A stretch of 64,000 nucleotides of DNA from Candidatus Heimdallarchaeota archaeon. Its GTDB lineage: Archaea; Asgardarchaeota; Heimdallarchaeia; Heimdallarchaeales; Heimdallarchaeaceae. This document shows, in pieces, positions 27,110 to 36,108 of the stretch. Made by a program: the position numbers and the translations under genes. Position 1 is the first letter of the stretch; every line of letters begins with the position of its first letter. The notes below the pieces were generated by a model. The model made no database searches, had not been told where the DNA came from, and worked only from the letters and a program-made list of their open reading frames with translations. The stretch is from positions 164,553 to 228,552 of the forward strand of contig JAHLWR010000003.1 in the NCBI GenBank assembly GCA_019057815.1, in the 5' to 3' direction.

Positions 27110-28336
27110 TCATTCCATCATGGCATTAACCATAGATATATATCCTTCAACTTCGCTTAATCCTGTTCTTACTAATTCTGCTAAATTATCTAGGTCTCTC
27201 TCTATTGCTAATCTTTTAGTCTCTTCAAATCTTTTTATTGCTTTGTTAAAGTTATCTAGACTTTCATCAAATTGTTCTTGATCAAAAAGAGAAATTCCTT
27301 TAGTTTCCAGTGATAAAGCTTCATAATAAGATCTTTGTGCAGTCATACTCTTGATTAGAGATTCACTCTTGATGGTTGATAACATACCAAGTGCATCATC
27401 AACAATTTCAGAAGCTTTTACAAATAAATCACTTGCTTTTTTGGGTTTATCTTCACGTTTATACAGTTCATTTGCTTGAGATTCATATTGGCTTGCTAAT
27501 GTAATTTTTGACAAAGCAAGGTATAATCTTTGTTCCATGAAATCTGAACATATTTCACTTGCTCTTGTGTAGTATTTTGAAGCAATTCTAAAGATATGAT
27601 GAGCTTGAGTGAAATTGCTAACTTGAATATTTATTAAACCTTGTTCCCAGAATTTTTCAGCTCTAGAAACGATATTTTGTTTTGTTACTTCGTCAATATT
27701 GTTTTGTAATTCTTCGAGTTCGTCTCCATATTTTCTGAAAATGAAATTAGCTTTTGTGAGTTCTGATCTGGCTTTAAGTAAGTGTTTTTTAAAAGAGATT
27801 AAGTCTTTGCTATCTTTTTCAGCTATAGATTTGAAAAGCAGATAGCGTGCGTAAGCTAATCTGGCTATGGCAATAATCCTATCAACAGGATGGTTCTCTA
27901 ATTCTCTCCCTTTAATGAATTCTTGTAAATTAACTTGACAATCCTCTAATAAATTGATTTTGTTATCAATATTTTCTTCGGTGAAAGACATAGATATTTT
28001 TAACATTCCTTCCGCATAATTAGCCCATTTAACCATTTCATTAAAAATATTATCTCCGTCTCTACCTCGTGAGGCTCTAGAGCGTACAATTAATTTGTTA
28101 GCTTGTTCATAATAACGAATAGCTTGTGAATAATCTTTTCCAAAAAACAGATTGTCACCAGAAATAACACTAACCATCCCTTCGTAGAAATATGAAAAAA
28201 CTCTGATATTGACGTTTTCTTCCCCGATTGTCTTGAAATCTTCGTAAATCTGATGATAAAGCCCATAAGTGGTGTTAATATCTGAATAACTTGGCTCATA
28301 GTGTATGAATTTAAAATCACGTTTTATCGCCGTCAA
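27110..28336 (-). CDS. alpha-helical repeat (TPR-like) protein, unknown function
   Basis: A 408-residue, all-helical soluble protein without signal peptide. Its helix pairs have TPR-like spacing and residues (AIRYYEQANKLI, AHHIFRIASKYYTRA, SLDNFNKAIKRFEETKRLA), probably five to seven repeats, likely a protein-binding scaffold. The start appears to be TTG. It faces the glycosidase-like gene and is not in an operon. A shorter helical-repeat protein is encoded at 52961-53845. Confidence 0.65.
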   Translation of the reverse strand: MTAIKRDFKFIHYEPSYSDINTTYGLYHQIYEDFKTIGEENVNIRVFSYFYEGMVSVISGDNLFFGKDYSQAIRYYEQANKLIVRSRASRGRDGDNIFNEMVKWANYAEGMLKISMSFTEENIDNKINLLEDCQVNLQEFIKGRELENHPVDRIIAIARLAYARYLLFKSIAEKDSKDLISFKKHLLKARSELTKANFIFRKYGDELEELQNNIDEVTKQNIVSRAEKFWEQGLINIQVSNFTQAHHIFRIASKYYTRASEICSDFMEQRLYLALSKITLASQYESQANELYKREDKPKKASDLFVKASEIVDDALGMLSTIKSESLIKSMTAQRSYYEALSLETKGISLFDQEQFDESLDNFNKAIKRFEETKRLAIERDLDNLAELVRTGLSEVEGYISMVNAMME

Positions 28337-28440
28337 ATGAACATCAAAAATAAATGGGTATTAGTCAATAAAAAATTAACTGTTGTTTGTTAAGAATCTT
28401 CTGATATTGATTCCTTTTATATCCAAATCATTCTTCTACT

Positions 28441-28545
28441 ATGAAGAATATGGCGATTTTGAGCGATAATCAATCCCAGCGAGAATATGTGAAGAAGGCT
28501 TTTCAACAGCATTTGTTGGAAATAGAAAAAAAAAGACAATTATGA
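28441..28545 (+). CDS. possible 34-aa small protein
   Basis: MKNMAILSDNQSQREYV start, Lys/Glu-rich amphipathic end. TTTTATATC about 20-27 nt upstream of the ATG would give a leaderless message. It overlaps the convergent amidohydrolase stop by 6 bp. Supported only by promoter placement and composition. Confidence 0.3.
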   Translation: MKNMAILSDNQSQREYVKKAFQQHLLEIEKKRQL

Positions 28546-29595
28546 TAAAAATAGCTTGTAGCTATTTTCCCAATATAATCTCTTCAGTATATCTTGAGGT
28601 AGATTAAGTCCGTTTATCTTCGTTTTATTATCATTTTCTAGATCAGGTATTGGGAGAGGAAGGTTTTCAACATCTGTTTCGAACAATGCTTGAAAACTAA
28701 GAAAACGATTGATATAATATCCTGGAAGGGGTTCTCTATCGGTTCTACCAGCAACTAAATCTGTTCCAAATAAGATACGATTTTTATGTTTTTTAAAGAA
28801 ATCAATTACTTCTTCTTTTTTATATGCAAATTCTCTGACCATCCATTTAGCTGAACCTGTGTCAACATAGAGATTTGGGTATTTATCTAACCATGAATCT
28901 AGCTGATTAAGATTTTCTGGTAGAGAAGCCATATGAGCTCCAATGATTTTTAGTTTTGGATATTTTTCTATTATATTTTTCAATGCATTAGTGTGATTCT
29001 TCTTAATTCCAAATTTACTTGAAGGTTGGTAGTTTTTTTCATATAGGAGATCTGGATCACTTACATGAATTAACAGAGTGAATTTAAGTTCTTCAAGTTT
29101 TGTAAAAATTGGCTCTAATTTTGGGTCATTCAAATGAACATCTTGTGTTCTGAATTTAATCTTCAAATTATCAGCATTGAAGTAATTTACCCATCTTGGT
29201 GAAAACCAAAGTTTCCCCACTGTAAATCCTTGTTCATACGCTTTATCAAGAAAATCAAGAGATCCTTTCATATCACCTTGTAGAGCTTCTTGAATTGAAA
29301 GAAAAATTGCAAACACAAAAAGATCAGGAAATTCGTTTTGAATATTTAATTTTGTTTTATTATCTCTTACAATTCCGAAAATCTTCTTAATGTTGAATCT
29401 CTCTGAATATTTTACCATAATTTTAACATCGTCAACAGACCCGAGGTGAGTATGTGAATCAAAAACAGGTCCAGTATACTTTCTTTTCATAGTTTTGAAG
29501 TATGAAGGCATATTATTAGCAATGTATTCTGGATCCATTTGAAGCTCTCCAACCACTGAATTCAGTACCTGTTTATCATACTTTTGATACACCAA
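28540..29595 (-). CDS. amidohydrolase-2 family metal-dependent hydrolase
   Basis: A 351-residue TIM-barrel amidohydrolase. Visible are FDSHTHLG (HxH metal ligands), LLIHVSDPD (His), IIGAHMASLPEN (His), and RILFGTDL (Asp), the order seen in the amidohydrolase 2/decarboxylase-like branch. The C-terminus is ordinary. The start is TTG 29595 or GTG 29592. The substrate is unknown; no pathway genes adjoin it. Confidence 0.8.
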   Translation of the reverse strand: MVYQKYDKQVLNSVVGELQMDPEYIANNMPSYFKTMKRKYTGPVFDSHTHLGSVDDVKIMVKYSERFNIKKIFGIVRDNKTKLNIQNEFPDLFVFAIFLSIQEALQGDMKGSLDFLDKAYEQGFTVGKLWFSPRWVNYFNADNLKIKFRTQDVHLNDPKLEPIFTKLEELKFTLLIHVSDPDLLYEKNYQPSSKFGIKKNHTNALKNIIEKYPKLKIIGAHMASLPENLNQLDSWLDKYPNLYVDTGSAKWMVREFAYKKEEVIDFFKKHKNRILFGTDLVAGRTDREPLPGYYINRFLSFQALFETDVENLPLPIPDLENDNKTKINGLNLPQDILKRLYWENSYKLFLS

Positions 29596-29856
29596 ATTAT
29601 AGATTCATTCATTTTGTGGAAAATGTTTATTTCATTCCCAAAATGGTGGAACTAGCTCTAGATCAGTAAGAACATCATTAAAAGAAAATGGCCTATTATT
29701 TTCTAATATCCTTGATTTTCTAAAAGTATTATGGAAAAATGGACATTATGCGAAAAGATTCGCTTTCATAAAGTCTTCTTTGAAACTCTTGAAGAAATAC
29801 TAAAAGATAAATCCATATAAGGAAAATATAAAAGAAACAACTTAAATCATATCTAA

Positions 29857-30525
29857 ATGTCAATGCAATACTTAATCATTTTCGATTTAGATGGAACTTT
29901 AGTACAATCTAGAATCAATTATGATGCAATAAAAACTGAAATTATTAAGCTAATCGCAAATGTTGTAAACGAAGAAGAATTTGATATAATCAGAAGTTTC
30001 CCTCGTTCAATCCTAGAATTAGTGATAATGATCCAGAAGAAGGACTCTACAGGGTTTTATTACAAAAGAGCATGGGAATTAATAGAAAAATATGAAGTGG
30101 AGGGATATGAATATGCAGAGATTGAATTAGATGTTGTAGAAACTCTGAAAAAGCTGAAAGAGCAAAATCACTTTGTCACAATTTTAACTAACAATTCAAG
30201 AAAATTGACTGATTATGCTCTAGAAAAGTTTGGCTTTAAGGACTGTATAGATTATGTCATAACAAGAGACGATATAAAAGAAAAAAAACCAGATCCTGAA
30301 GGTCTATTCTTCCTGATGAAAAAATTCTCTAAAAAATCGAGTGAAACAATCTTCATAGGGGATTCCTGGTTAGACGCAGAAGCAGGGTTCAGAGCAGGGA
30401 TTCATTATGCTCATTTTGGTAAAGAACAACCTCCTAAAAGTAGAAAAGATGATTTTAATATAGAACATTCTCTTTCTAAAATCAGTGAAATTATTGAATT
30501 GATGGATAAGCTTGAGGAAGCTTGA
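29857..30525 (+). CDS. HAD family phosphatase, phosphoglycolate-phosphatase-like
   Basis: A 222-residue HAD hydrolase with all motifs: IIFDLDGTL (I), ILTNNS (II), Lys in KEKKPDPEG (III), and FIGDSWLDAEAG (IV). A four-helix cap lies at about residues 20-85. It resembles Gph/PpaX-type phosphatases acting on small phosphorylated metabolites. A TATA-like CATATAAGG lies upstream of ATG 29857. It is not close in sequence to the HAD protein at 24.5 kb, which has GND in motif IV. Confidence 0.85.
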   Translation: MSMQYLIIFDLDGTLVQSRINYDAIKTEIIKLIANVVNEEEFDIIRSFPRSILELVIMIQKKDSTGFYYKRAWELIEKYEVEGYEYAEIELDVVETLKKLKEQNHFVTILTNNSRKLTDYALEKFGFKDCIDYVITRDDIKEKKPDPEGLFFLMKKFSKKSSETIFIGDSWLDAEAGFRAGIHYAHFGKEQPPKSRKDDFNIEHSLSKISEIIELMDKLEEA

Positions 30526-30614
30526 ATTTAATATTCTTTTCTTAGAGCTTATTTAACATAGAATCTTATTACCAAAGTAATAAATACTATCAAGGAATAA
30601 TATCTCAGATAATC

Positions 30615-32399
30615 ATGAAAACTAGTTTATTAGTACGCGGATTTATAGTATTAGCCTTGTTATGGGGTATGATCTATGGTCTTATCATAGGTGCATATGC
30701 ACTTATTTTGTACTTTGGTTCCCAAGAAGCGGCTCTTGGAACATTATTATTCACCTGGATTCCTGTTCTAATTGCGCTAGGGATAATTTTTCTGCAATTC
30801 CTAATATCACCTTGGTTACTTGATCTCAGTTTTGGATGGATGCACAAATTAACATGGATTCAGCCAGATCAACTTCCTCCGCATCTTGCTAAATTTGTAG
30901 CAGAACAGTGTCAGATTCACGGGATTTCAATTAAGAAAGTCGGAATGATTCACGATCAAATGCCTCAAGCTTTGACATATGGGAGATTCAAGAAAAGTGC
31001 AAGAATAGTTCTATCAGATGGTACTCTTAACTTGCTCACTCCTAAAGAACAGATAGGTGTTGTTGCTCATGAAATTGGTCATATTGCTCACATGGATTTT
31101 CTGTTTATGACACTAGCCTCAGCTGTCCCTATGATTTTGTATGTGTTTTACATTTTCAGTCGAGGTTTTGTTCGTGCAATGGCTATATCTTCCAGAGGTA
31201 GTAGAGATAGTAGAGGAGCAGCTGCAATGATGGCTGCTGCTGCTGCTGCAATGGTAATTAGCTATGTCTTCTATTTCATTAGCCAATTCCTAGTTCTATT
31301 CTTGAGTAGAGTTAGAGAATATTATGCTGATAGATTTTCAGGAGAAAATACAAATGATCCTAAAAGTTTGTCCACTGCTTTAGTTAAAATTGCCTATGGT
31401 ATGGTCAAATCACAAAGCGCATATGCTATTCAAATGAATGATAAAAAAACTGACAAACGAGTAAGAACTACTTATTACAGAAGAAATGGTTTTGTTAACG
31501 CGACTAGATCTTTAAACATTTTTGACATCAAAGCAGCTAATTCTTTAGTAATGACAGCTTATGCTCAAACAGCTGAAGTTACAGCAGAGGCAGTAGTAAA
31601 AGCAGCTGCATGGGATCTAGAAAGTCCATGGGCTGGTTTTATCGAACTTCAATCAACACACCCTCTAGCAGCAAAAAGATTACTCGCTCTTGACGATTTA
31701 TCAGTAGAACTTAAGCAACCTAAAACTTTTCCAACTTTAGGTACTGACCAAATAAGAGAGTCTTTATGGAACGAATTCTTAGTAGATCTATTTCTAATGT
31801 ATTTTGTCCCAGCTTTAACAATTATACTTCCAGGAGGAGCAGCACTTGTAACATACTTCTATTATCCACAATATATTATGTGGTACGCTATAGGAGGAGG
31901 TTTGGCTATTTCTGGATTGCTTTGGCTATGGAGACTACGTATTAGATATCCAAAATTAGATCAGGATTTGCCGTTGATTAACATAATGGGTGCCGTAACT
32001 GACGTTTCAGACGATGGATATGCTGAAGCATCACCATTTAGAGGAAAACCAATTCTTTTAGAAGGAACGATAATTGGTAGAGGTTCCCCAGGATATTATT
32101 TCAGCGAAGATGTTGTTTTGCAAGATCCATCTGGTATAGTAGTTTTGGATTACAATCCAGCATTTGGATTTATGAGATTCTTTACAGCTATTTTCAGAGT
32201 TGAAAAAATGATTGGATCAAAAGTGAAAGCTGTTGGATGGTATAGAAGAGGACCTAGACCAACCGTTATGATAAAACGAATACTTAGAAAAGATGGTTCC
32301 ACATTTGGTTCAAATAGGGACTTCTTTAACAAAATATTCATTGGTCTACTATTCTTAGTAGCTTTAATATGTGTATTTTATGGCATCGGGTTCTTCTAA
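30615..32399 (+). CDS. large M48 (HtpX-like) membrane metalloprotease with extra C-terminal domain
   Basis: A 594-residue, HtpX-like zinc protease of membrane-protein quality control. The HEIGH zinc motif is at 152-156 and a third ligand is in REYYADRFS. Paired helices lie near the N-terminus (9-35, 45-68), two more after the active site, and two at about 400-445. Family members are usually near 290-330 residues. Here a 150-residue extension contains a beta-rich, OB-like domain (SPFRGKPILLEGTIIG, DVVLQDPSGIVVLDY, GSKVKAVGWYRRG) and ends with one more transmembrane helix. A similar domain occurs in membrane E3 ligases of the GIDE type, from memory. A long pyrimidine tract follows the stop. Confidence 0.85.
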   Translation: MKTSLLVRGFIVLALLWGMIYGLIIGAYALILYFGSQEAALGTLLFTWIPVLIALGIIFLQFLISPWLLDLSFGWMHKLTWIQPDQLPPHLAKFVAEQCQIHGISIKKVGMIHDQMPQALTYGRFKKSARIVLSDGTLNLLTPKEQIGVVAHEIGHIAHMDFLFMTLASAVPMILYVFYIFSRGFVRAMAISSRGSRDSRGAAAMMAAAAAAMVISYVFYFISQFLVLFLSRVREYYADRFSGENTNDPKSLSTALVKIAYGMVKSQSAYAIQMNDKKTDKRVRTTYYRRNGFVNATRSLNIFDIKAANSLVMTAYAQTAEVTAEAVVKAAAWDLESPWAGFIELQSTHPLAAKRLLALDDLSVELKQPKTFPTLGTDQIRESLWNEFLVDLFLMYFVPALTIILPGGAALVTYFYYPQYIMWYAIGGGLAISGLLWLWRLRIRYPKLDQDLPLINIMGAVTDVSDDGYAEASPFRGKPILLEGTIIGRGSPGYYFSEDVVLQDPSGIVVLDYNPAFGFMRFFTAIFRVEKMIGSKVKAVGWYRRGPRPTVMIKRILRKDGSTFGSNRDFFNKIFIGLLFLVALICVFYGIGFF

Positions 32400-32445
32400 A
32401 TTTCCTTTTTTCTTTTTTCTTTTTCTTTTCCTTTTCTTTAATCAA
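32400..32445 (+). terminator. pyrimidine-rich terminator after htpX-like gene
   Basis: Nearly 40 consecutive T/C bases with several T5-T6 runs directly after the stop codon, the type of sequence at which archaeal RNA polymerase terminates. Confidence 0.5.
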
Positions 32446-32490
32446 AGCCTTTAAGTTATATGACATGAATTTTGTACAAATTCTTTAAAA

Positions 32491-32580
32491 GTGCCTGGGG
32501 CACATCATGGGGACGCCACATCCCCCCTACCCCGCCCACATCTTCATGCAAAGATGCTTACGGTTCGCTTTTGGGTGGTT
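32491..32580 (-). mobile_element. solo IS200/IS605 3'-end / omega-RNA-like locus without tnpB
   Basis: A GC-rich island in an AT-rich intergenic region. It shares 15 identical bases (32526-32540) with the TnpB 3' end at 19077-19091, plus later GCTT, CG and TCGC blocks at the same spacing. Two hairpins sit at the same places: 32509-32513/32521-32525 with a 7-nt loop, and 32541-32544/32551-32554. A further 5-bp stem lies at 32491-32495/32499-32503. The minus-strand frame still reads VGGVGG as in the TnpB C-terminus, but with a TAA just before it. No other TnpB coding sequence remains. Confidence 0.6.
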
Positions 32581-32748
32581 GTTGGATGTAGACCCGAGGA
32601 TAGCCATGAAGTTGGTGAATATCTACAATCCTTCAAAGGATATTCTATACGACACTATATAAACACTAAAAAAATGCATAAAAAACATATTATAACAGCA
32701 AAGTTAAATATTAACAAAAAGAGATGAAAATCAATTCTGGTGAAAACT

Positions 32749-33720
32749 ATGGCTAGCGAAAAAGAAAAAACCGCAGACAAAGCCGAAAAAAAAGATGAAA
32801 TTGTTGAAGAAGAAAAAGAAGAAAAAGAAGAAACTATTCTTGAGAAATATCAAAAAGCTGGAGAAGTAGCAAAAAATATTCTTCAACATATAAAAGAAAT
32901 GGCTAAACCTGGAGTAAAAGCATTGGATTTATGCGAAACTGCTGATAAAATGATTGAAGAAGCAGGAATGAAAACAGCCTTTCCATTAAATGTTTCAATT
33001 AATAATCATTGTGCTCATTATACGAGCTCTTTTGATGATCCTCTAGTATTGAAAGAGGAAGATGTAGTTAAATTAGATATTGGCGTTCGTTATGATGGTT
33101 ATATTGCAGATACAGCTCTCACAGTAGCATTTAATGATGTTCATAATGATCTAATAAAAGCAAGTAGAGAAGCCACAGAAACAGCTGTAAAAGTTATTCG
33201 AGCAGGTGGTTATACAGGAAAAATCGGTGATTTGACAGAAAGTATCATTGAAGGATATGGTTTTACGACTATCAAGGAACTTTCTGGTCATCTTTTAATG
33301 AGAAACAAAGTTCATGGGCCCAAAGTTATTCCAAATGTATCAGGTCAGAAAGGTCAATTGATACTACAAGATGAAGCTTTTGCAATTGAAACCTTCGCTT
33401 CAACTGGAGCTGGAAGATCAAAGCCGGACAGAACAAAACTTTTCATAGTGAAACTTGCTGAAGGAAGATTTCCATTAAGAACAAATGCTGCAAAACAAAT
33501 AAGAAGAGTGTTGGATAATGAGTATGACAAATTGCCAGTTGCTACACGATGGTTGTACAAAAGATTTGGAACAGCAAGAGCTAAAATGGGTATTAGGGAA
33601 CTGAAAAATGTAGGGGCTATTCTCCAATATCATGTTCTATGCGATGTTTCAGAGGCATTTGTTTCACAACACGAACATACAGTTTACATAACTGCTGAAG
33701 GTCCAATACAAACAACATAA
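32749..33720 (+). CDS. map: methionine aminopeptidase, type II
   Basis: Removes the initiator Met from new proteins. A type II (eukaryotic MetAP2/archaeal) enzyme with all five metal ligands: two Asp in KLDIGVRYDGYIADTA, His in ELSGHLL, Glu in AIETFAS, Glu in SQHEHTVYI, plus the 60-residue type II insertion before the last strand. The first 35 residues are a charged Lys/Glu extension (EEEKEEKEE), longer than in most archaeal enzymes and like the basic/acidic tail of eukaryotic MetAP2. ATG 32749 has TGGTG 5 nt upstream; GTG 32740 is in frame. Confidence 0.92.
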   Translation: MASEKEKTADKAEKKDEIVEEEKEEKEETILEKYQKAGEVAKNILQHIKEMAKPGVKALDLCETADKMIEEAGMKTAFPLNVSINNHCAHYTSSFDDPLVLKEEDVVKLDIGVRYDGYIADTALTVAFNDVHNDLIKASREATETAVKVIRAGGYTGKIGDLTESIIEGYGFTTIKELSGHLLMRNKVHGPKVIPNVSGQKGQLILQDEAFAIETFASTGAGRSKPDRTKLFIVKLAEGRFPLRTNAAKQIRRVLDNEYDKLPVATRWLYKRFGTARAKMGIRELKNVGAILQYHVLCDVSEAFVSQHEHTVYITAEGPIQTT

Positions 33721-33778
33721 TATTCTTTTAGATTTTTTACTAAAAATTTCTTTTTATATTCATGTATCTCCCCAAAAA

Positions 33779-33786
33779 ATTATATT
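33779..33786 (+). promoter_or_regulatory. TATA box of glpK
   Basis: ATTATATT centred about 26 nt before ATG 33808, so the glpK message should be leaderless. Confidence 0.45.
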
Positions 33787-33807
33787 TCCGCATTTCTGTA
33801 TTATTGT

Positions 33808-35295
33808 ATGCAATATGTTTTAGCTATTGATCAAGGAACTACTGGAACTAGAGCTATAATATTCGATAAACAAGGTCTATCTGTCAGTAAAGCCTATTAT
33901 GAACATAAGCAAATCTTCCCTAAACCTGGGTGGGTAGAGCATGACCCTGCAGAAATATGGACGAATACTAAAAAAGTTGTAAAGGAATCTGTAGAAAAAG
34001 CCAATTTAGATTTTTCTCAAATTTGCACTATAGGCATAGCAAATCAACGCGAAACAGTTGTTGCCTGGAATAAAAAATCCAATATAATTTTACATAATGC
34101 TATTGTATGGCAATGTAGGCGAACAGTGGATATGTGCAACAAGCTAAAGGTAGATGGTTACTCTGACATTATAAAAAGGAAAACAGGATTGGTGCTTGAC
34201 CCTTACTTCTCTGGCACAAAAATCAAGTGGTTGTTAGACAAATCTCAAAAAGTTAGTCAAGCCTTTGAAAACGAAGAACTTGCTATAGGAACAATTGATA
34301 GTTGGTTGATCTGGAATTTGACAGGAAACCATGTCACAGATTACTCAAATGCATCTAGAACAATGCTATTCAATATTCAGAAAGGTATTTGGGATTCTGA
34401 TTTGTTAGAAATGCTTGGGATATCTGAATGGATACTACCAGAAGTGAGACCTAGTTCAGACAAAGAAACTTATGGTAAAACTAAGAAAGACCTTTTTTCG
34501 ACGGAAATCCCAGTTTCTGGTAATGCTGGTGATCAACAAGCAGCGCTTTTTGGACAAACTTGTTTCAAAGAAGGAGAAGTAAAAAACACCTATGGGACAG
34601 GGAATTTCATTTTAATGAACACTGGTAGAAAGGTTGTTTATTCCAAGAAAGGGCTGATATCAACAATAGCTTGGAAAATAGACGATAACATAACATATGC
34701 TTTAGAAGGAAGTGTCTTTGTAACAGGAGCAGCAATACAGTGGCTTGAAAAGGGGTTAAATATACTTCAAGATAAAGATGAGCTAACAGATATTATGAAT
34801 AAAATCCCTGACACTCAAGGAGTCGTTTTTGTACCAGCATTCGTGGGTTTGGGCGCTCCTTACTGGGATCCATCCGCGAGAGGTACAATAATTGGAATAA
34901 CTAGAGGTACTTCAAGAGAACATGTAATTAGAGCAACTTTGGAATCGATATGTTTGCAGTCCCAAGATGTTTTTGAGGTTATGGAGGAAGATACAAGAAC
35001 AAAAATATCTATGCTTCGAGTAGATGGTGGTGTAACTAGTTGTAAACCTCTATTACAATTCCAAGCAGATATATCAAATATTACTGTTCAAATACCAACA
35101 ATACAGGAAACAACAGCTTTAGGCGCTGCGTACCTAGCAGGATTAGCTGTTGGGTTCTGGGAAAATCTAAAAGTTATTCAAAACAACTTCCAAATAGAAG
35201 CAGAGTTCGAACCGAAGATGTCTTCCATTAAAAGGAATGAAAAAATCAAAAAATGGCGTGTTGCAGTAGATAGAAGTTTGAAGTGGGATGTTTAA
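33808..35295 (+). CDS. glpK: glycerol kinase
   Basis: Phosphorylates glycerol to sn-glycerol 3-phosphate, in archaea for glycerol use or lipid-backbone salvage. FGGY-family motifs are intact: AIDQGTTGTR (ATP loop), GWVEHDP, NQRETVVAW, SGNAGDQQAALFGQ, YGTGNF, FVPAFVGLGAPYW, and RVDGGVT near the C-terminus. The length of 495 is standard. No glycerol transporter or G3P dehydrogenase adjoins it. It is very close in pattern to bacterial GlpK. Confidence 0.95.
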   Translation: MQYVLAIDQGTTGTRAIIFDKQGLSVSKAYYEHKQIFPKPGWVEHDPAEIWTNTKKVVKESVEKANLDFSQICTIGIANQRETVVAWNKKSNIILHNAIVWQCRRTVDMCNKLKVDGYSDIIKRKTGLVLDPYFSGTKIKWLLDKSQKVSQAFENEELAIGTIDSWLIWNLTGNHVTDYSNASRTMLFNIQKGIWDSDLLEMLGISEWILPEVRPSSDKETYGKTKKDLFSTEIPVSGNAGDQQAALFGQTCFKEGEVKNTYGTGNFILMNTGRKVVYSKKGLISTIAWKIDDNITYALEGSVFVTGAAIQWLEKGLNILQDKDELTDIMNKIPDTQGVVFVPAFVGLGAPYWDPSARGTIIGITRGTSREHVIRATLESICLQSQDVFEVMEEDTRTKISMLRVDGGVTSCKPLLQFQADISNITVQIPTIQETTALGAAYLAGLAVGFWENLKVIQNNFQIEAEFEPKMSSIKRNEKIKKWRVAVDRSLKWDV

Positions 35296-35706
35296 CAAAC
35301 TCCTTCTCTCTCAGTATTCATATGAAGTCGTTTACTCTATTTTATCTCCTTCATTGATGTTTCTAAAGCTGTATTTTGATTTAGATTCCTTAGTTCTCAA
35401 ATATTAAAATTCTGCATAAATATTTTATCGTTGAAATATTGGAGTCCTTAAATTTTTTTTTGCTTTTCATATGTTTTTTTCACAGAATCATCTTTCAGAC
35501 AGAGTTAGAGTTTTTTCTAAATACACATTCTCTTAGAACGCGTTTAATCGCAACAGAATCAAATCCCACAGTTAATTGAATTCTTGAGAGAATATTTAAC
35601 TAAATTTTAAAATTCTTTCACTTTCAAGGCAAATTTACGAACACATTCTTTATTTACTTGACGACAATATATACCTAACGAGCTGGGAACTCGTTTTGGT
35701 GTGTTC
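35296..35706. other. intergenic region, no gene seen
   Basis: About 400 bp, AT-rich, with T-runs after glpK. A TATA-like ACAATATATAC near 35666 is probably the promoter of the next gene. No protein-like frame or structured RNA was found. Confidence 0.6.
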
Positions 35707-36090
35707 ATGACGTCTCTAATAGATTATTTGGGTAGTAAGAAGGAAGAAGTAGAAGAAGTACTTAAGAAACAAGAAGAATCTCGTAAACAACTTCTTGATG
35801 AAGAAAGAAAAAATACTCGACAAAGTATCAATTTTGAAGGTTTTGAAGGAAAATTGGACTTACTTGTCGATGGAATAAGGAAAATTCCTAATTACAACAA
35901 TTTAAAGGGATATATCAGACAAAATATTCTTCCCAAAAATCCTGGGATTGATTACAAAAACCTTTCAACTTTAGCAGGTGTTCACAAAGGAGTTGCACTA
36001 GTAATTTTGTATGATCTTTACAACGATAAATTAGAAGAAGAACTTAAATCTATAGATATAGATAGTTATAGCATTCCAACTGATATTTAA
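35707..36090 (+). CDS. small helical protein, unknown function
   Basis: About 127 residues, soluble. An N-terminal Lys/Glu-rich coiled-coil-like helix (KKEEVEEVLKKQEESRKQLL) precedes a compact C-terminal part with GIDYKNLSTLAGVHKGVALVILYDL, which could be a small winged-helix-like fold. No family recognised. GTG 35701 is an in-frame alternative start. The downstream metallophosphoesterase is convergent. Confidence 0.6.
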   Translation: MTSLIDYLGSKKEEVEEVLKKQEESRKQLLDEERKNTRQSINFEGFEGKLDLLVDGIRKIPNYNNLKGYIRQNILPKNPGIDYKNLSTLAGVHKGVALVILYDLYNDKLEEELKSIDIDSYSIPTDI

Positions 36091-36108
36091 AAAAATTCTT
36101 CTTTGATT

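Noticed and set aside
29600..29856. Short frames in the gap before the second HAD gene (for example a 29-codon ORF at 29731-29820)
   Set aside because: Two frames look equally protein-like and no family is recognised; may be a decayed gene but not supportable.
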